A DNA stretch of 64,000 bases from Prochlorococcus marinus XMU1404 (GTDB lineage Bacteria; Cyanobacteriota; Cyanobacteriia; PCC-6307; Cyanobiaceae), in contig NZ_JAAORE010000001.1 in NCBI RefSeq assembly GCF_017696175.1, positions 372,001-436,000 on the forward strand, in the 5' to 3' direction. Below are positions 55,303 to 64,000 of the stretch, one piece after another. A model generated the notes under the pieces. That model searched no databases, was not told where the DNA came from, and saw only the letters and a program-made list of their open reading frames with translations. Position 1 is the first letter of the stretch. Each line of letters starts with the position of its first letter. A program made the position numbers and the translations under genes.

Positions 55303-57909
55303 TTGGATCACACACTTGTTATTGTTGAAAGTCCCACCAAAGCAAAAACTATAAGAAAGTTTTTGCCTTCTAATTATGAAGTTCTTGCTTCAATGGGGCA
55401 CGTAAGAGATCTTCCAAAAGGAGCTGCCGAAATCCCTGCTGCAGTTAAAAAAGAAAAATGGTCAAGGATAGGAGTTAATACAGGAGAAGATTTTGAACCA
55501 CTTTACATAGTCCCAAAAGATAAGAAAAAGGTTGTTAAAGAACTGAAAGATGCATTGAAAAATGCGACCCAACTATTATTGGCAACTGATGAAGATAGAG
55601 AGGGAGAGAGTATTAGCTGGCATCTTCTACAAATACTTAAGCCTAAAATACCAACTAAGAGAATGGTTTTTCATGAAATTACAAAAAAGGCAATTAATAA
55701 GGCTTTAGATCGAACAAGAGAAATTGATATGGAACTTGTTCAGGCTCAAGAAACCAGGAGAATCTTGGACAGGCTTTTTGGATATGAATTATCACCTTTA
55801 CTTTGGAAGAAAGTAGCTCCCCGATTATCTGCTGGCCGTGTTCAATCAGTTTCTGTAAGACTTCTTGTTAGAAGAGAGAGAGAAAGAAGATCCTTTAAAA
55901 AAGCTAACTACTGGGGTATGAAAGCTTCCCTATTAAAAGATAATGTTACTTTCGAAACTAAATTATTTAGCTTAAACGGTCAAAGAATTTCTAATGGTTC
56001 TGATTTCGATGAACAGACTGGCAAATTAAAAAAAGGAAATAAATCTTTAATAATTGGAGAAGAAAAAGTAAATGAATTATTGAAGACTTTTTCCTCTGAA
56101 GATTGGGTTGTCTCAAATATTGAAAAAAAACCATCCACGCGAAAGCCAGTTCCTCCATTTACAACTAGTACATTGCAACAAGAAGCAAACAGAAAGCTTC
56201 GTTTGTCTGCAAGAGAAACTATGAGATGTGCACAAGGCCTATATGAGAGAGGTTTTATAACATATATGAGGACTGATTCAGTTCATCTTTCCGAACAAGC
56301 AACAAGAGCTGCTAGAGAATGCGTCAGTTCTATGTATGGAAAAGAATATTTATCTAACTCACCAAGAAAATTTAATTCAACTGCTAGGAATGCTCAAGAA
56401 GCCCATGAAGCTATTAGGCCGGCAGGTGAGGTATTTAAAACACCAAAAGAAACCAAACTAACTGGTAGAGACTTATCTCTTTACGATTTAATTTGGAAAA
56501 GAACTGTAGCGAGTCAAATGGCTGAAGCTAGGCTAACAATGATTAATGCTGAAATTAGTGTGGGGAATGGGTTATTTAAATCGAGCGGCAAAAGTATTGA
56601 TTTCGCAGGATTCTTCAGAGCTTATGTTGAAGGAAGTGATGACCCAAGTTCATCCCTCGAACAACAAGAAATTATTCTCCCAAAATTAACAATTGGAACA
56701 TGTCTTGAAGTTACTAAAAAAGAATCTACTTTTCATGAAACCAAACCACCTGCAAGATATACAGAGGCTGCATTAGTTAAAGTTCTTGAAAAAGAAGGGA
56801 TTGGAAGACCTTCTACCTACGCAAGCATTATTGGGACAATTGTTGATAGAGGTTATGCAAATATATCTTCCAATACTTTGGCTCCAACGTTCACAGCTTT
56901 TGCTGTAACCGCTCTATTAGAAGAACATTTTCCTGATCTAGTTGATACTACTTTTACTGCAAAAATGGAATCTTCATTGGATGAAATATCTTCAGGTAAT
57001 CTTGAGTGGCTACCATATCTCGAGACTTTTTATAAAGGTAAAAATGGTTTGGAGGTGAAAGTTCAGAAAACAGAGGGTGATATTGATGGTAAAGCTTATA
57101 GACAAGTTGATTTCGAAGACCTTCCTTGCGTAGTCAGAATAGGCTCTAACGGACCTTGGCTAGAGGGTATAAAAATTGATGAATCTGGTAATGAAATACA
57201 AGCGAAAGGTAATCTTCCAATGGATATTACTCCTGGGGATTTAGATATAAAGCAAGTTGATCAGATTTTAAGTGGTCCATCAGATCTTGGAACGGATCCA
57301 AAAACTGGGGAAAAAGTTTTTTTAAGATTTGGCCCTTACGGACCTTACGTACAATTGGGAAATAATGATCAAGCTAAAGCTAAACCAAGAAGAGCTTCAT
57401 TACCCAAAGAGTTGAAAACTGATGATTTAACTTTAGATGAGGCTCTTATACTTTTAAGTCTGCCTAGATTATTAGGAGCTCATCCTGAAGGAGGTGTTGT
57501 TGAGGCTGACAGAGGAAGATTTGGCCCTTATATTAAATGGATTAAAAATGAAAATGAATCTGAAAACAGATCATTAAAAAAAGAAGATGATGTTTTTACC
57601 GTTGAACTCAAACGAGCATTAGAAATCCTTGCGATGCCGAAAATGGGTAGAGGAGGTCAAGAGGTACTTAAAGACTTTGGAAAACCAAAAGAATTCAAAG
57701 AAAAAATTCAAATATTAAATGGAAGATATGGGGTCTATTTAAAATGTGGCAAAACTAACGTTTCGCTTGCTAAAGATACTGATTTAGAAAAATTTTCAGT
57801 AGATGATGCAGTAGTTCTTCTGGAAGAAAAACTAAAAGATCAAAAAGTATCTACTTCGAAAAAAACTAAAGTAAGTAATAAAAAAAATATAAGGAAAAGG
57901 AAAAGTTAG
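55303..57909 (+). CDS. topA: DNA topoisomerase I
   Basis: The 868-residue type IA topoisomerase relaxes negative supercoils. TOPRIM motifs are 'LVIVESPTKAKTI' near residue 5 and 'LATDEDREGESISWH' near 105, with the active-site Tyr in 'GFITYMRTDSVHLS' near 326. The C-terminal part has three or more 'RFGPYGPYVQLG'-type repeats instead of Zn fingers, followed by a lysine-rich tail. It starts with TTG. Confidence 0.97.
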   Translation: MDHTLVIVESPTKAKTIRKFLPSNYEVLASMGHVRDLPKGAAEIPAAVKKEKWSRIGVNTGEDFEPLYIVPKDKKKVVKELKDALKNATQLLLATDEDREGESISWHLLQILKPKIPTKRMVFHEITKKAINKALDRTREIDMELVQAQETRRILDRLFGYELSPLLWKKVAPRLSAGRVQSVSVRLLVRRERERRSFKKANYWGMKASLLKDNVTFETKLFSLNGQRISNGSDFDEQTGKLKKGNKSLIIGEEKVNELLKTFSSEDWVVSNIEKKPSTRKPVPPFTTSTLQQEANRKLRLSARETMRCAQGLYERGFITYMRTDSVHLSEQATRAARECVSSMYGKEYLSNSPRKFNSTARNAQEAHEAIRPAGEVFKTPKETKLTGRDLSLYDLIWKRTVASQMAEARLTMINAEISVGNGLFKSSGKSIDFAGFFRAYVEGSDDPSSSLEQQEIILPKLTIGTCLEVTKKESTFHETKPPARYTEAALVKVLEKEGIGRPSTYASIIGTIVDRGYANISSNTLAPTFTAFAVTALLEEHFPDLVDTTFTAKMESSLDEISSGNLEWLPYLETFYKGKNGLEVKVQKTEGDIDGKAYRQVDFEDLPCVVRIGSNGPWLEGIKIDESGNEIQAKGNLPMDITPGDLDIKQVDQILSGPSDLGTDPKTGEKVFLRFGPYGPYVQLGNNDQAKAKPRRASLPKELKTDDLTLDEALILLSLPRLLGAHPEGGVVEADRGRFGPYIKWIKNENESENRSLKKEDDVFTVELKRALEILAMPKMGRGGQEVLKDFGKPKEFKEKIQILNGRYGVYLKCGKTNVSLAKDTDLEKFSVDDAVVLLEEKLKDQKVSTSKKTKVSNKKNIRKRKS

Positions 57910-57916
57910 AAAAAAT

Positions 57917-58366
57917 ATGATTTTTAAAAAAAAAGAATTTTTTTTATTAATTTTTTTAATCTTATTGCAATCATGTTCTGGAGGGAGAATTGGAAATTTT
58001 CTTGAGAGTAGTTTTAATGATTTAGAAAAAATAAGCCAAGATAAAGATTTACAAAAGAATTTAGAAAATAAAAAAATTGTAGAAAAAGAAAATAATGAAA
58101 TTAATAATAAAGAGATAAAAAAAGTAGAAAAGCCAAAAAATGTTCTAGAAAATGAAAAGAATATTAATTTAGAGAAAATACCAAAACAAAAAAAAGACAA
58201 AATAAAGAATTCTTCAAAAAAAAGAAAAATTGAGCTTCAATCTTACAAAATTATATTGATCTTAAAAAATGTAGATCCAAAAGATCCTACTGAAAAGTTA
58301 AGTTCCATATTAAGTAATTCTGAGGTAAATTTTGAAATAGAAAAGATTGAACGTATCGGAGATTAA
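57917..58366 (+). CDS. Putative lipoprotein, Lys/Glu/Asn-rich
   Basis: The 149-residue protein has a signal sequence with lipobox 'LLQSC' near residue 20, a long charged low-complexity middle (about 45-115, K/E/N) and a short C-terminal globular segment 'SYKIILILKNVDPKDP'. It starts seven bases after topA. The charged linker suggests an envelope tether. No family is recognised. Confidence 0.72.
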   Translation: MIFKKKEFFLLIFLILLQSCSGGRIGNFLESSFNDLEKISQDKDLQKNLENKKIVEKENNEINNKEIKKVEKPKNVLENEKNINLEKIPKQKKDKIKNSSKKRKIELQSYKIILILKNVDPKDPTEKLSSILSNSEVNFEIEKIERIGD

Positions 58367-58412
58367 AAAAAATAAAATTATGAAAAAAATTAATTAAATT
58401 ATCCAACAAAAA

Positions 58413-59054
58413 ATGAAAATAGAAACAAAAACTGAAGCTTTAAATATTGTTGAGACCTCATATTTAGCATCTCTTTCGTCTTTATTATGGATTGCCCTTT
58501 ATTATTTACCAGTGGGGGGAGCTTTATTAAGGTTAATTTTACCACTTCCAATAATCCTTTTGCACTTGAGAAGAGGAACTAAAACCGCATTTGAAGGACT
58601 CTTAATACAATTTCTACTGCTATTCATAATTATGGGTCCTTTTAGAGGAACCTTATTTTTATTCCCTTATGGAATTTTGGCTTTTTGGTTGGGCTGGTGT
58701 TGGTTAAAAGAAAAAAGTTGGAAACTAAGTTTAACAATGGGAGTTATTATTGGAACATTCGGTTTCTTTATTAGAGTAGTAGCATTATCGACGTTGGTTG
58801 GAGATAACCTATGGTTGTTAATCACAAGAGCAAGTTATGGTCTAATAGAAAAGTTCATTGGATTATTTAATTTATCCTTTTCTCCCTCTATTTTAAGTAT
58901 CCAATTAGTTGCAATTTTATTAATAATTTTTCAAGAAATAGTTTATGTTTTAACAGTACATGTAGTTGCATATTCTCTTTTCCCAAGATTTAAATTAACT
59001 ATCCCAGATCCTCCAAGATTATTAAATAACTTAGTGGATTTAAATAATTCATAA
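58413..59054 (+). CDS. DUF2232 membrane protein
   Basis: The 213-residue protein has six or so hydrophobic helices and the YybS/DUF2232 layout ('NIVETSYLASLSSLLWIALY', 'LHLRRGTKTAFEGLLIQFLL'). Function is unknown; some relatives resemble substrate-binding components of ECF transporters. It precedes the CobT-like gene by ten bases, a location that would fit cobalamin-related transport, but this is inference. Confidence 0.82.
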   Translation: MKIETKTEALNIVETSYLASLSSLLWIALYYLPVGGALLRLILPLPIILLHLRRGTKTAFEGLLIQFLLLFIIMGPFRGTLFLFPYGILAFWLGWCWLKEKSWKLSLTMGVIIGTFGFFIRVVALSTLVGDNLWLLITRASYGLIEKFIGLFNLSFSPSILSIQLVAILLIIFQEIVYVLTVHVVAYSLFPRFKLTIPDPPRLLNNLVDLNNS

Positions 59055-59064
59055 AAAGATAAGA

Positions 59065-60222
59065 ATGTATAGCAAAGAACTAGGGATAAATTTTTTTGGT
59101 ATTGAATCCAATAAAAAAAGACAATTTAATAGAATAGAGATATTGAAAAAGAATATAAATAATTTCAAAATTTTTCTTGTAATTGCAGGTACTAATACAT
59201 CTCAAATTCCTGGCATTTCAGCTGCAGGTATTAATCCAAAATCTAGGCGAATAACTGCTCTTGCAGATGCCGAGTTTTTGCTTAGGGGTGCTTCAAAAGA
59301 TCACAAATATAAATTACCTCTCCTCAATGCAGGAGTGACTCCGGCTCTAATAAGTCATGTTTGTTCAAAGCTTATAAATGTTCATCCCGTTATTGTTCCT
59401 TTGGGAATAGGAGTAAAGCCCAACTTTAATCATTTGGTTGTAGAGGATAAAGATTTAGGGCCATCAAATTGTCTTACTTCCGGAAAATCTATGCCCAAAG
59501 AGAGAGTTTTAAATCTCTATGAGAGAGGTCTTGCGATAGGAAATTCATCAAAACAACCCATCTTAATTTCTGAATCAGTACCGGGGGGTACTACAACTGC
59601 TCAGGCGGTAATGGAAGCTTTTGGTTTGCAAGTGTCTAATTTAGTGGGAAGTAGTTTATATAGAGCTCCAAGAGAATTGAGAAGAAAAGTAGTTCAAAAA
59701 GGAATTATGAATGCAAATCTCAAGACTGATTTTGACTCTTTTGATGTTGTAGCATCAGTAGGAGATCCATTTCAAGCTTTCTCAATGGGGTTATTAATTG
59801 GTGCTAGGTCAGCAAACCAGCCTGTAATATTATCTGGTGGGAGTCAAATGTTGGCTGTCATTATGCTTGTATTAGAATTCTTAGGTGCAAAAAATAAAGA
59901 TGACTTTATTGAAGATGTTTTTATTGCAACAACGGGCTGGCTAGTAAAAGATAATTCTCTAATCGATTTATTAAACCTAATTAATGAGAAATATGATGTC
60001 AACTTATTAGGTTTAGCAAGCCCTTTAAATTTTAAATCTTCCATATATAAAGAATTGAAGGATTATGAAATAGGTCATGTAAAAGAAGGGGTAGGTGCGG
60101 GTGGAATATCAATTCTTGCTTTTTTAAATGGGTTTAAAAATCACGAAATAGTTTCATTGTGTCAACAAAATCTGGAAAAAATGAAGCGTCTAGGTCAAAT
60201 TTCTTTAGAGAAGGATTGCTGA
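59065..60222 (+). CDS. CobT-like nicotinate-nucleotide phosphoribosyltransferase family protein (TIGR00303)
   Basis: The 385-residue protein belongs to the CobT-related TIGR00303 family found in cyanobacteria and archaea. It shows 'VIAGTNTSQIPGISAAGINP', 'NAGVTPALISHVCSKL' and 'ESVPGGTTTAQAVMEAFGLQ'. CobT activates the lower ligand of cobamides. In Prochlorococcus, which makes pseudocobalamin, the substrate would be adenine, but the family specificity is not proven. The stop abuts the next ATG. Confidence 0.87.
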   Translation: MYSKELGINFFGIESNKKRQFNRIEILKKNINNFKIFLVIAGTNTSQIPGISAAGINPKSRRITALADAEFLLRGASKDHKYKLPLLNAGVTPALISHVCSKLINVHPVIVPLGIGVKPNFNHLVVEDKDLGPSNCLTSGKSMPKERVLNLYERGLAIGNSSKQPILISESVPGGTTTAQAVMEAFGLQVSNLVGSSLYRAPRELRRKVVQKGIMNANLKTDFDSFDVVASVGDPFQAFSMGLLIGARSANQPVILSGGSQMLAVIMLVLEFLGAKNKDDFIEDVFIATTGWLVKDNSLIDLLNLINEKYDVNLLGLASPLNFKSSIYKELKDYEIGHVKEGVGAGGISILAFLNGFKNHEIVSLCQQNLEKMKRLGQISLEKDC

Positions 60223-61221
60223 ATGTTTTCAAAATTTGCAACAAGACGAGAATTTTTAAATTGTGGTAAGCTTTCCCTTTTATTTTTATTAAACTCATGC
60301 AGTAATCTTCCTGGTGAAGTAAAAATTGCATTACAAAATTCTTTTTATCCACAATCCTTTAAAGATACGATTCCAAATGATTGGAAAAAGGAAAAAATTA
60401 ATTTTGAAGGTATCCAACTAAAAAAAAATAGAAATATAATTCTCAGCTCTGACTTTACTTTAATAAACGATGGATGGATAACTAGTATAGATTTTGAGAT
60501 ATTTGAAAAAATAAATGAATATCCATTGATCGAAAATTTGGATAAGAGATCTATAGATTTTTTAGAAAGTTTTAATGAAAATCAAAGAACAAAATTATTT
60601 CCTATTGGCGTAGTACCTTACACAATTATTATTAAAAATAATAAAGAACTAATAAATTCAGCAAGAACTTCTTGGGATTTTCTTCTATCTAAAAAATTAA
60701 CAGGGAAAATTATTTTTCCACAAAGTCCCAGAATAATATTGTCAATTGCTAAAAAAATTAATTCATCTAACTCTTTAAAAAAACTCAAAAGTCAAGCAAT
60801 GTTGTTTGATGATAAAAATATGCTCAATTGGTTGATTAATTCTGATGCTTGCGTAGCCATAGTTCCTTATAGTCTCTGCTCAAAATATTTAAAAATAGAT
60901 CCAAGGCTTTCTTTAGTTTTCCCAAGCCAAGGAGTACCTTTAATGTGGCATTTTCTCCTTAGTCGATCAAATCTAAATAATGCAATATTAATTAAATGGA
61001 TTAAATCTCTTGAGAATAAATCAATAGTAGATGAATTGGTAAGTCAAGGTTGGTATCTACCATTTAATAATGATTATTTACAAAGCAAATATGAATCTGA
61101 GATCTTTCCAATATCAGGCCCTTCTAAGAAATGTTGGGATAATAGTTGGTCTTTCCCTGTTTTAACAAATGAACAAAAAATTAATCTTAAAAATTCATGG
61201 AATCAATTTTTAATCCCATAA
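60223..61221 (+). CDS. Solute-binding-protein-like lipoprotein with Tat-type signal
   Basis: The 332-residue protein opens 'ATRREFLNCGKLSLLFLLN', a twin-arginine-like signal, followed by a lipobox Cys (LLNSCS, near 26). The rest has the layout of class II periplasmic binding proteins such as PotD: 'LFPIGVVPYTIIIKN' and 'SWDFLLSKKLTGKIIFPQSP'. The substrate is unknown. It starts right after the CobT-like stop. The 3' end overlaps the convergent aldo/keto reductase by 12 bases. Confidence 0.7.
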   Translation: MFSKFATRREFLNCGKLSLLFLLNSCSNLPGEVKIALQNSFYPQSFKDTIPNDWKKEKINFEGIQLKKNRNIILSSDFTLINDGWITSIDFEIFEKINEYPLIENLDKRSIDFLESFNENQRTKLFPIGVVPYTIIIKNNKELINSARTSWDFLLSKKLTGKIIFPQSPRIILSIAKKINSSNSLKKLKSQAMLFDDKNMLNWLINSDACVAIVPYSLCSKYLKIDPRLSLVFPSQGVPLMWHFLLSRSNLNNAILIKWIKSLENKSIVDELVSQGWYLPFNNDYLQSKYESEIFPISGPSKKCWDNSWSFPVLTNEQKINLKNSWNQFLIP

Positions 61222-62352
61222 TCTTTTTGTAGGAGTTTCAATTAATAAGTTGTGTGTTTGCTTTAATAAATTTGGAATATCTAATTGATTAGGACATTTA
61301 GGAACACATTCATTACATTCTTGACAAAATGAGGAATTTTTTTCTTCCCACCAGTGACCAGCTCTTCCAATTAAATTGTATCTTTCTTTTGAAAATTCTA
61401 ATTGGCCATAACCAATAGATATATTCCTTAAGCGAAGTATTTCTGGAATAGGTATTTCAATTGGGCATGGAAGACAACATTTGCATTGTTCACATTTGGT
61501 TGAGTTTAATCTTTCATTAGCAACTTCCTCAATTTTATTTAGGCTGCTTTTTTCAAGTTTAGTAAGCTTCTCGAAGGAGTTTCTAAGTTTATAAGCAAAT
61601 TCAAAATCTTTTTTCTTTGTCGCCCCTAGGGACAAAGTTGTAATACCTTTTGCCAACAGAAATCGATACGCTAACTCTAATGGATGAAAAGGCTTAGATG
61701 CCTCTAACAAAATATCACTTGGAGAATATAATCTCCCGCCTTTATCAGCAGGCGATATTGCTAATACTCCCATACCTTTTTTTATAGCTTCCTCTGCCAA
61801 GGTAATTTTAGATTGATCTAAATAATGTAAATGTAGACTACAAAAACTAAAAATTTCACAGTTAATTGCATCTTTAATTAGTGAATAACTTCCGTGTGAA
61901 CTAAAACCAACTTGATCAACTAGTTCCTTCTCTAGTATCCAAGATATGAATTTATTACCTTCTCCAGTTAGAACCCAGTCTAGATGTTTTTTTAAGTTCA
62001 ATCCATGAATTGCAAGATTATTAATTTTCTCACGATTAAGATTTTTAAGTGAATTTTTAAAATTATTTTTTAGAAAGTTAAAATCACCCTTTGGTAAAAC
62101 TTTAGTAGTAATCACCCAGTTTTTTTCGGGGATGTTGTCTTCTAATGCTAGTTTTTTTAATGAATTTCCAATAAGTAATTCTGCATCACCATAAGAAGGT
62201 GCTGTTTCTATGTGGTTAATTCCTACATAATATGCATTTTTTATTATGCTATACATTTTTTCGAGACTTTCAGTTGCTCGCATTGTCCCTAAAGTGAATA
62301 AGCTCACTTTCGCCCCTCGTCCAAATGATCTTTTTTGTGAATGAATAATCAT
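61210..62352 (-). CDS. Aldo/keto reductase with C-terminal ferredoxin-like Fe-S domain
   Basis: The 380-residue protein has an AKR barrel ('HIETAPSYGDAELLIGNSLK', 'WVITTKVLP', 'VGFSSHG'). A C-terminal domain with 'CEQCKCCLPCPIEIP' and 'CQECNECVPKCPNQLDIP' fits two [4Fe-4S] clusters. Such fusions probably take electrons from ferredoxin-type carriers rather than only NADPH. The substrate is unknown. Confidence 0.9.
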   Translation of the reverse strand: MIIHSQKRSFGRGAKVSLFTLGTMRATESLEKMYSIIKNAYYVGINHIETAPSYGDAELLIGNSLKKLALEDNIPEKNWVITTKVLPKGDFNFLKNNFKNSLKNLNREKINNLAIHGLNLKKHLDWVLTGEGNKFISWILEKELVDQVGFSSHGSYSLIKDAINCEIFSFCSLHLHYLDQSKITLAEEAIKKGMGVLAISPADKGGRLYSPSDILLEASKPFHPLELAYRFLLAKGITTLSLGATKKKDFEFAYKLRNSFEKLTKLEKSSLNKIEEVANERLNSTKCEQCKCCLPCPIEIPIPEILRLRNISIGYGQLEFSKERYNLIGRAGHWWEEKNSSFCQECNECVPKCPNQLDIPNLLKQTHNLLIETPTKRLWD

Positions 62353-62464
62353 CTAAATATGATCAATTTCTTTTTATTTACTCTTTAATTTATTTATAGT
62401 TGAAAATCATTTAAAGTAAATTAAAGTAAATACAAAATTTTGCAAAAATATTTTTCTTAAAACT

Positions 62465-63118
62465 ATGTTCACAGGAATAATTCAATCAATTGGGAAACTA
62501 AAACAAGAAAAAAATATTTTAGAAATTGAAATTCTAGATAATTTATTTGATATTACAATCGGTGACAGCATAGCTGTTGATGGAATTTGTTTGACAGTTA
62601 AAGAGATCTTTCAAAACAAATTTACTGTTGATGTTAGTGAGGAAACATTAAAAAAAACAACTTTAGGAGTAAAGTCGAACCTTAATCAGATTGTTAATTT
62701 GGAGCCTGCTCTTAGAGTGTCTGACCGTCTAGGAGGGCATATAGTCAGTGGACATGTTGATGGCCTTGGAACAGTTGAGAATATAGAAAAATTAGAGAAA
62801 TCCTGGCTTTTATCTATAAAGTGGAAAAATAATAATTTTTCGAAATATGTAGTTAATAAAGGCAGTATTTGTGTGAATGGAATAAGTCTTACAATTGCGA
62901 AATATGAGCAAGAAGGAGAAATATTTACTATCGCGATAATTCCTCATACTTGGCATAACACAAATCTGAATAAATTAAATGTCGGTGACAGCGTCAACCT
63001 TGAGGCAGATGCACTAATTAAATATGTAGAGAAATTACTTTTATTTAATAAAAATAGTAATCAAGATTTATCTTCAAATAATATTTCTTCGGAATGGCTT
63101 AAAGAAAACGGTTGGTAA
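62465..63118 (+). CDS. ribE: Riboflavin synthase, alpha subunit
   Basis: The 217-residue enzyme dismutates two 6,7-dimethyl-8-ribityllumazines to riboflavin. Two homologous barrels are seen: 'MFTGIIQSIGKL' with 'SIAVDGICLTV' at the first half and 'LGGHIVSGHVDGLGT' with 'SICVNGISLTI' at the second. Start ATG lies 113 bases past the divergent reductase gene. Confidence 0.96.
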   Translation: MFTGIIQSIGKLKQEKNILEIEILDNLFDITIGDSIAVDGICLTVKEIFQNKFTVDVSEETLKKTTLGVKSNLNQIVNLEPALRVSDRLGGHIVSGHVDGLGTVENIEKLEKSWLLSIKWKNNNFSKYVVNKGSICVNGISLTIAKYEQEGEIFTIAIIPHTWHNTNLNKLNVGDSVNLEADALIKYVEKLLLFNKNSNQDLSSNNISSEWLKENGW

Positions 63119-63128
63119 AATTTATTTT

Positions 63129-63482
63129 TTAATTTAATGGAATCAGATAAATTGTTTTTGACTCTTTTTTAAGATCGATTTTAAATTCCTGACCAGGTTC
63201 TAAACCTAATTTTTTGGTGTAAGCATGTCCAATTAATAGGTTCCCATTGCCATGAACTTTTGTTTTGAATTCTGTCTGTCTGCCTCTTGAAGCTCTATTA
63301 CCATTTTTCCCTTGACGACCATTTCCTATTTTGTAACCCTTAGCTTCGGTAAGCGCCCTATAAAAACTTTTTCTTAAGATTCTTCCGCTAGGACCGACGT
63401 ACCCACACCCTTTTGCTATCTCATCTTCAGATTTTTTACTTAATAATTTTGCTTTTTCAAGAAGTTCTTTTCCTTCAAGCAT
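63129..63482 (-). CDS. cyAbrB-family transcriptional regulator
   Basis: The 117-residue protein is a cyanobacterial AbrB-like (CalA/CalB) factor. A positively charged N-terminal domain ('GCGYVGPSGRILRKSFYRAL') is followed by the swapped-hairpin AbrB domain ('GNLLIGHAYTKKLGLEPGQEF'), here at the C-terminus as in cyAbrB. These proteins tune carbon, nitrogen and hydrogenase genes. It is convergent with ribE. Confidence 0.9.
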   Translation of the reverse strand: MLEGKELLEKAKLLSKKSEDEIAKGCGYVGPSGRILRKSFYRALTEAKGYKIGNGRQGKNGNRASRGRQTEFKTKVHGNGNLLIGHAYTKKLGLEPGQEFKIDLKKESKTIYLIPLN

Positions 63483-63578
63483 TATCTGACAAATTTCTAA
63501 TTATATATTCTTACTAAAAAGGAGAAATGTGGCAATATAAATTAATAAAAAATATATTTAATTTTTAAAATTTAATTT

Positions 63579-64000
63579 TTATAAAAGATACAAGATAATA
63601 AATAAAATAACCCATATTCCATCTACAAAATGCCAGTACAATTCAACAGCTTCTAATGGAAACATATTTTGACTAGTTAATCTTCCACCATTGATTCTCG
63701 ATTGCCAAGCAATAATTAAAATCATTAAAGTGCCTAAAGTGACATGTAATCCATGAAAACCAGTAAGAGCATAAAAAGTACTTGCAAATAAATTATCTGT
63801 TAATCCAAAAGGTAAATGAAAATATTCAAATAATTGACATATTAAAAATATAATTCCAAGAAAAGCAGTAATAAGTAACCATTTTTGGGAATCAGAGTTT
63901 TCATCTTTTAAAAGTGCTTTGCCTGCTTTATGGAAAGTTGCACTACTAACAAGTAACAAAATTGTATTGAGTGTAGGTATTGGTAGTTCTAATTCATAAA
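63579..64000 (-). CDS. ctaE: Cytochrome c oxidase subunit III (N-terminus beyond window)
   Basis: The 3' part encodes about 139 residues and stays open through the right edge; upstream in-frame residues read YELELPIPTLNTILLL. 'GFHGLHVTLGTLMILI' and the C-terminal 'AVELYWHFVDGIWVILF' are the subunit III hallmarks. It belongs to aa3-type terminal oxidase. The gene is cut by the window, not truncated; about 60 residues are missing. Confidence 0.93.
   Translation of the reverse strand, partial: YELELPIPTLNTILLLVSSATFHKAGKALLKDENSDSQKWLLITAFLGIIFLICQLFEYFHLPFGLTDNLFASTFYALTGFHGLHVTLGTLMILIIAWQSRINGGRLTSQNMFPLEAVELYWHFVDGIWVILFIILYLL

Noticed and set aside
57832-58200. Minus-strand phenylalanine/serine-rich frame of 122 codons opposite the lipoprotein
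   Set aside because: Mirror of a lysine-rich low-complexity stretch (AAA/TTT), not a real protein.

Overview
The window is a 64 kb piece of a very AT-rich, gene-dense genome of a free-living marine picocyanobacterium, almost certainly a high-light-adapted Prochlorococcus. Chlorophyll synthase (chlG), ndhB, the cytochrome b6f-associated PetP, the PipX/PipY pair, cyAbrB, DUF1823 and DUF4278 genes all point to a cyanobacterium. Single-copy housekeeping genes, tiny intergenic gaps and low GC point to Prochlorococcus. The strain cannot be named from the sequence alone.

Region 1 (about 1-10,080) is accessory. Every clear gene is on the minus strand and the block ends against a tRNA-Thr/tRNA-Tyr pair, a typical genomic-island position. 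Read in transcription order it holds a secreted neutral zinc peptidase, a secreted TPR-CHAT (caspase-fold) protease-like protein, a DUF4177-like protein, a small membrane protein, a DnaB C-terminal-domain ATPase, a sigma-70-like DNA-binding protein overlapping a DUF1822-like membrane protein, an unknown 154-residue protein and a secreted TPR protein. Sigma-like, DUF1822 and CHAT-TPR genes are, from memory, recurrent neighbours in larger cyanobacteria. A reduced version of that set here is the best candidate for an undescribed system. It could couple proteolysis or envelope sensing to transcription, but that is inference.

Region 2 (10,139-34,056) is core genome: aroQ-miaE-cobI-DUF1823-der-ecfT-pipX-pipY-sepF-proC on the plus strand; a minus-strand hpf-deoC-recO-glycosyltransferase run; lipB, an acyl-ACP/CoA synthetase, a YlqD-family gene, pdhC and queA; then a sulfur amino-acid cluster (cysK and two cystathionine-synthase-like enzymes) next to rpsD; then yidD, a glutaredoxin-like gene, murE and an SDR.

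Region 3 (34,172-45,700) mixes core genes (nfu, mqo, lepA, trmH) with more variable ones: a class V aminotransferase, an ArsM-like methyltransferase, a DUF4278 gene with a structured leader, an orphan DppC-like permease, and a DUF393-TIGR03643-DUF2256-photolyase operon whose photolyase appears to have lost most of its [4Fe-4S] ligands. Several short proteins lie here, including a 43-residue DUF2256 protein and two unknown proteins of 59 and 47 residues.

Region 4 (45,740-64,000) is core again: rsmB, a class A penicillin-binding protein, chlG, petP, hisF, menG, a DciA-type helicase loader, birA, a LolD/DevA ABC ATPase, ndhB, topA with a downstream envelope/cofactor run (lipoprotein, DUF2232, CobT-like, solute-binding lipoprotein), an Fe-S aldo/keto reductase, ribE, cyAbrB, and ctaE, which runs off the right edge. 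I saw no insertion sequence, integrase, CRISPR array or rRNA gene.
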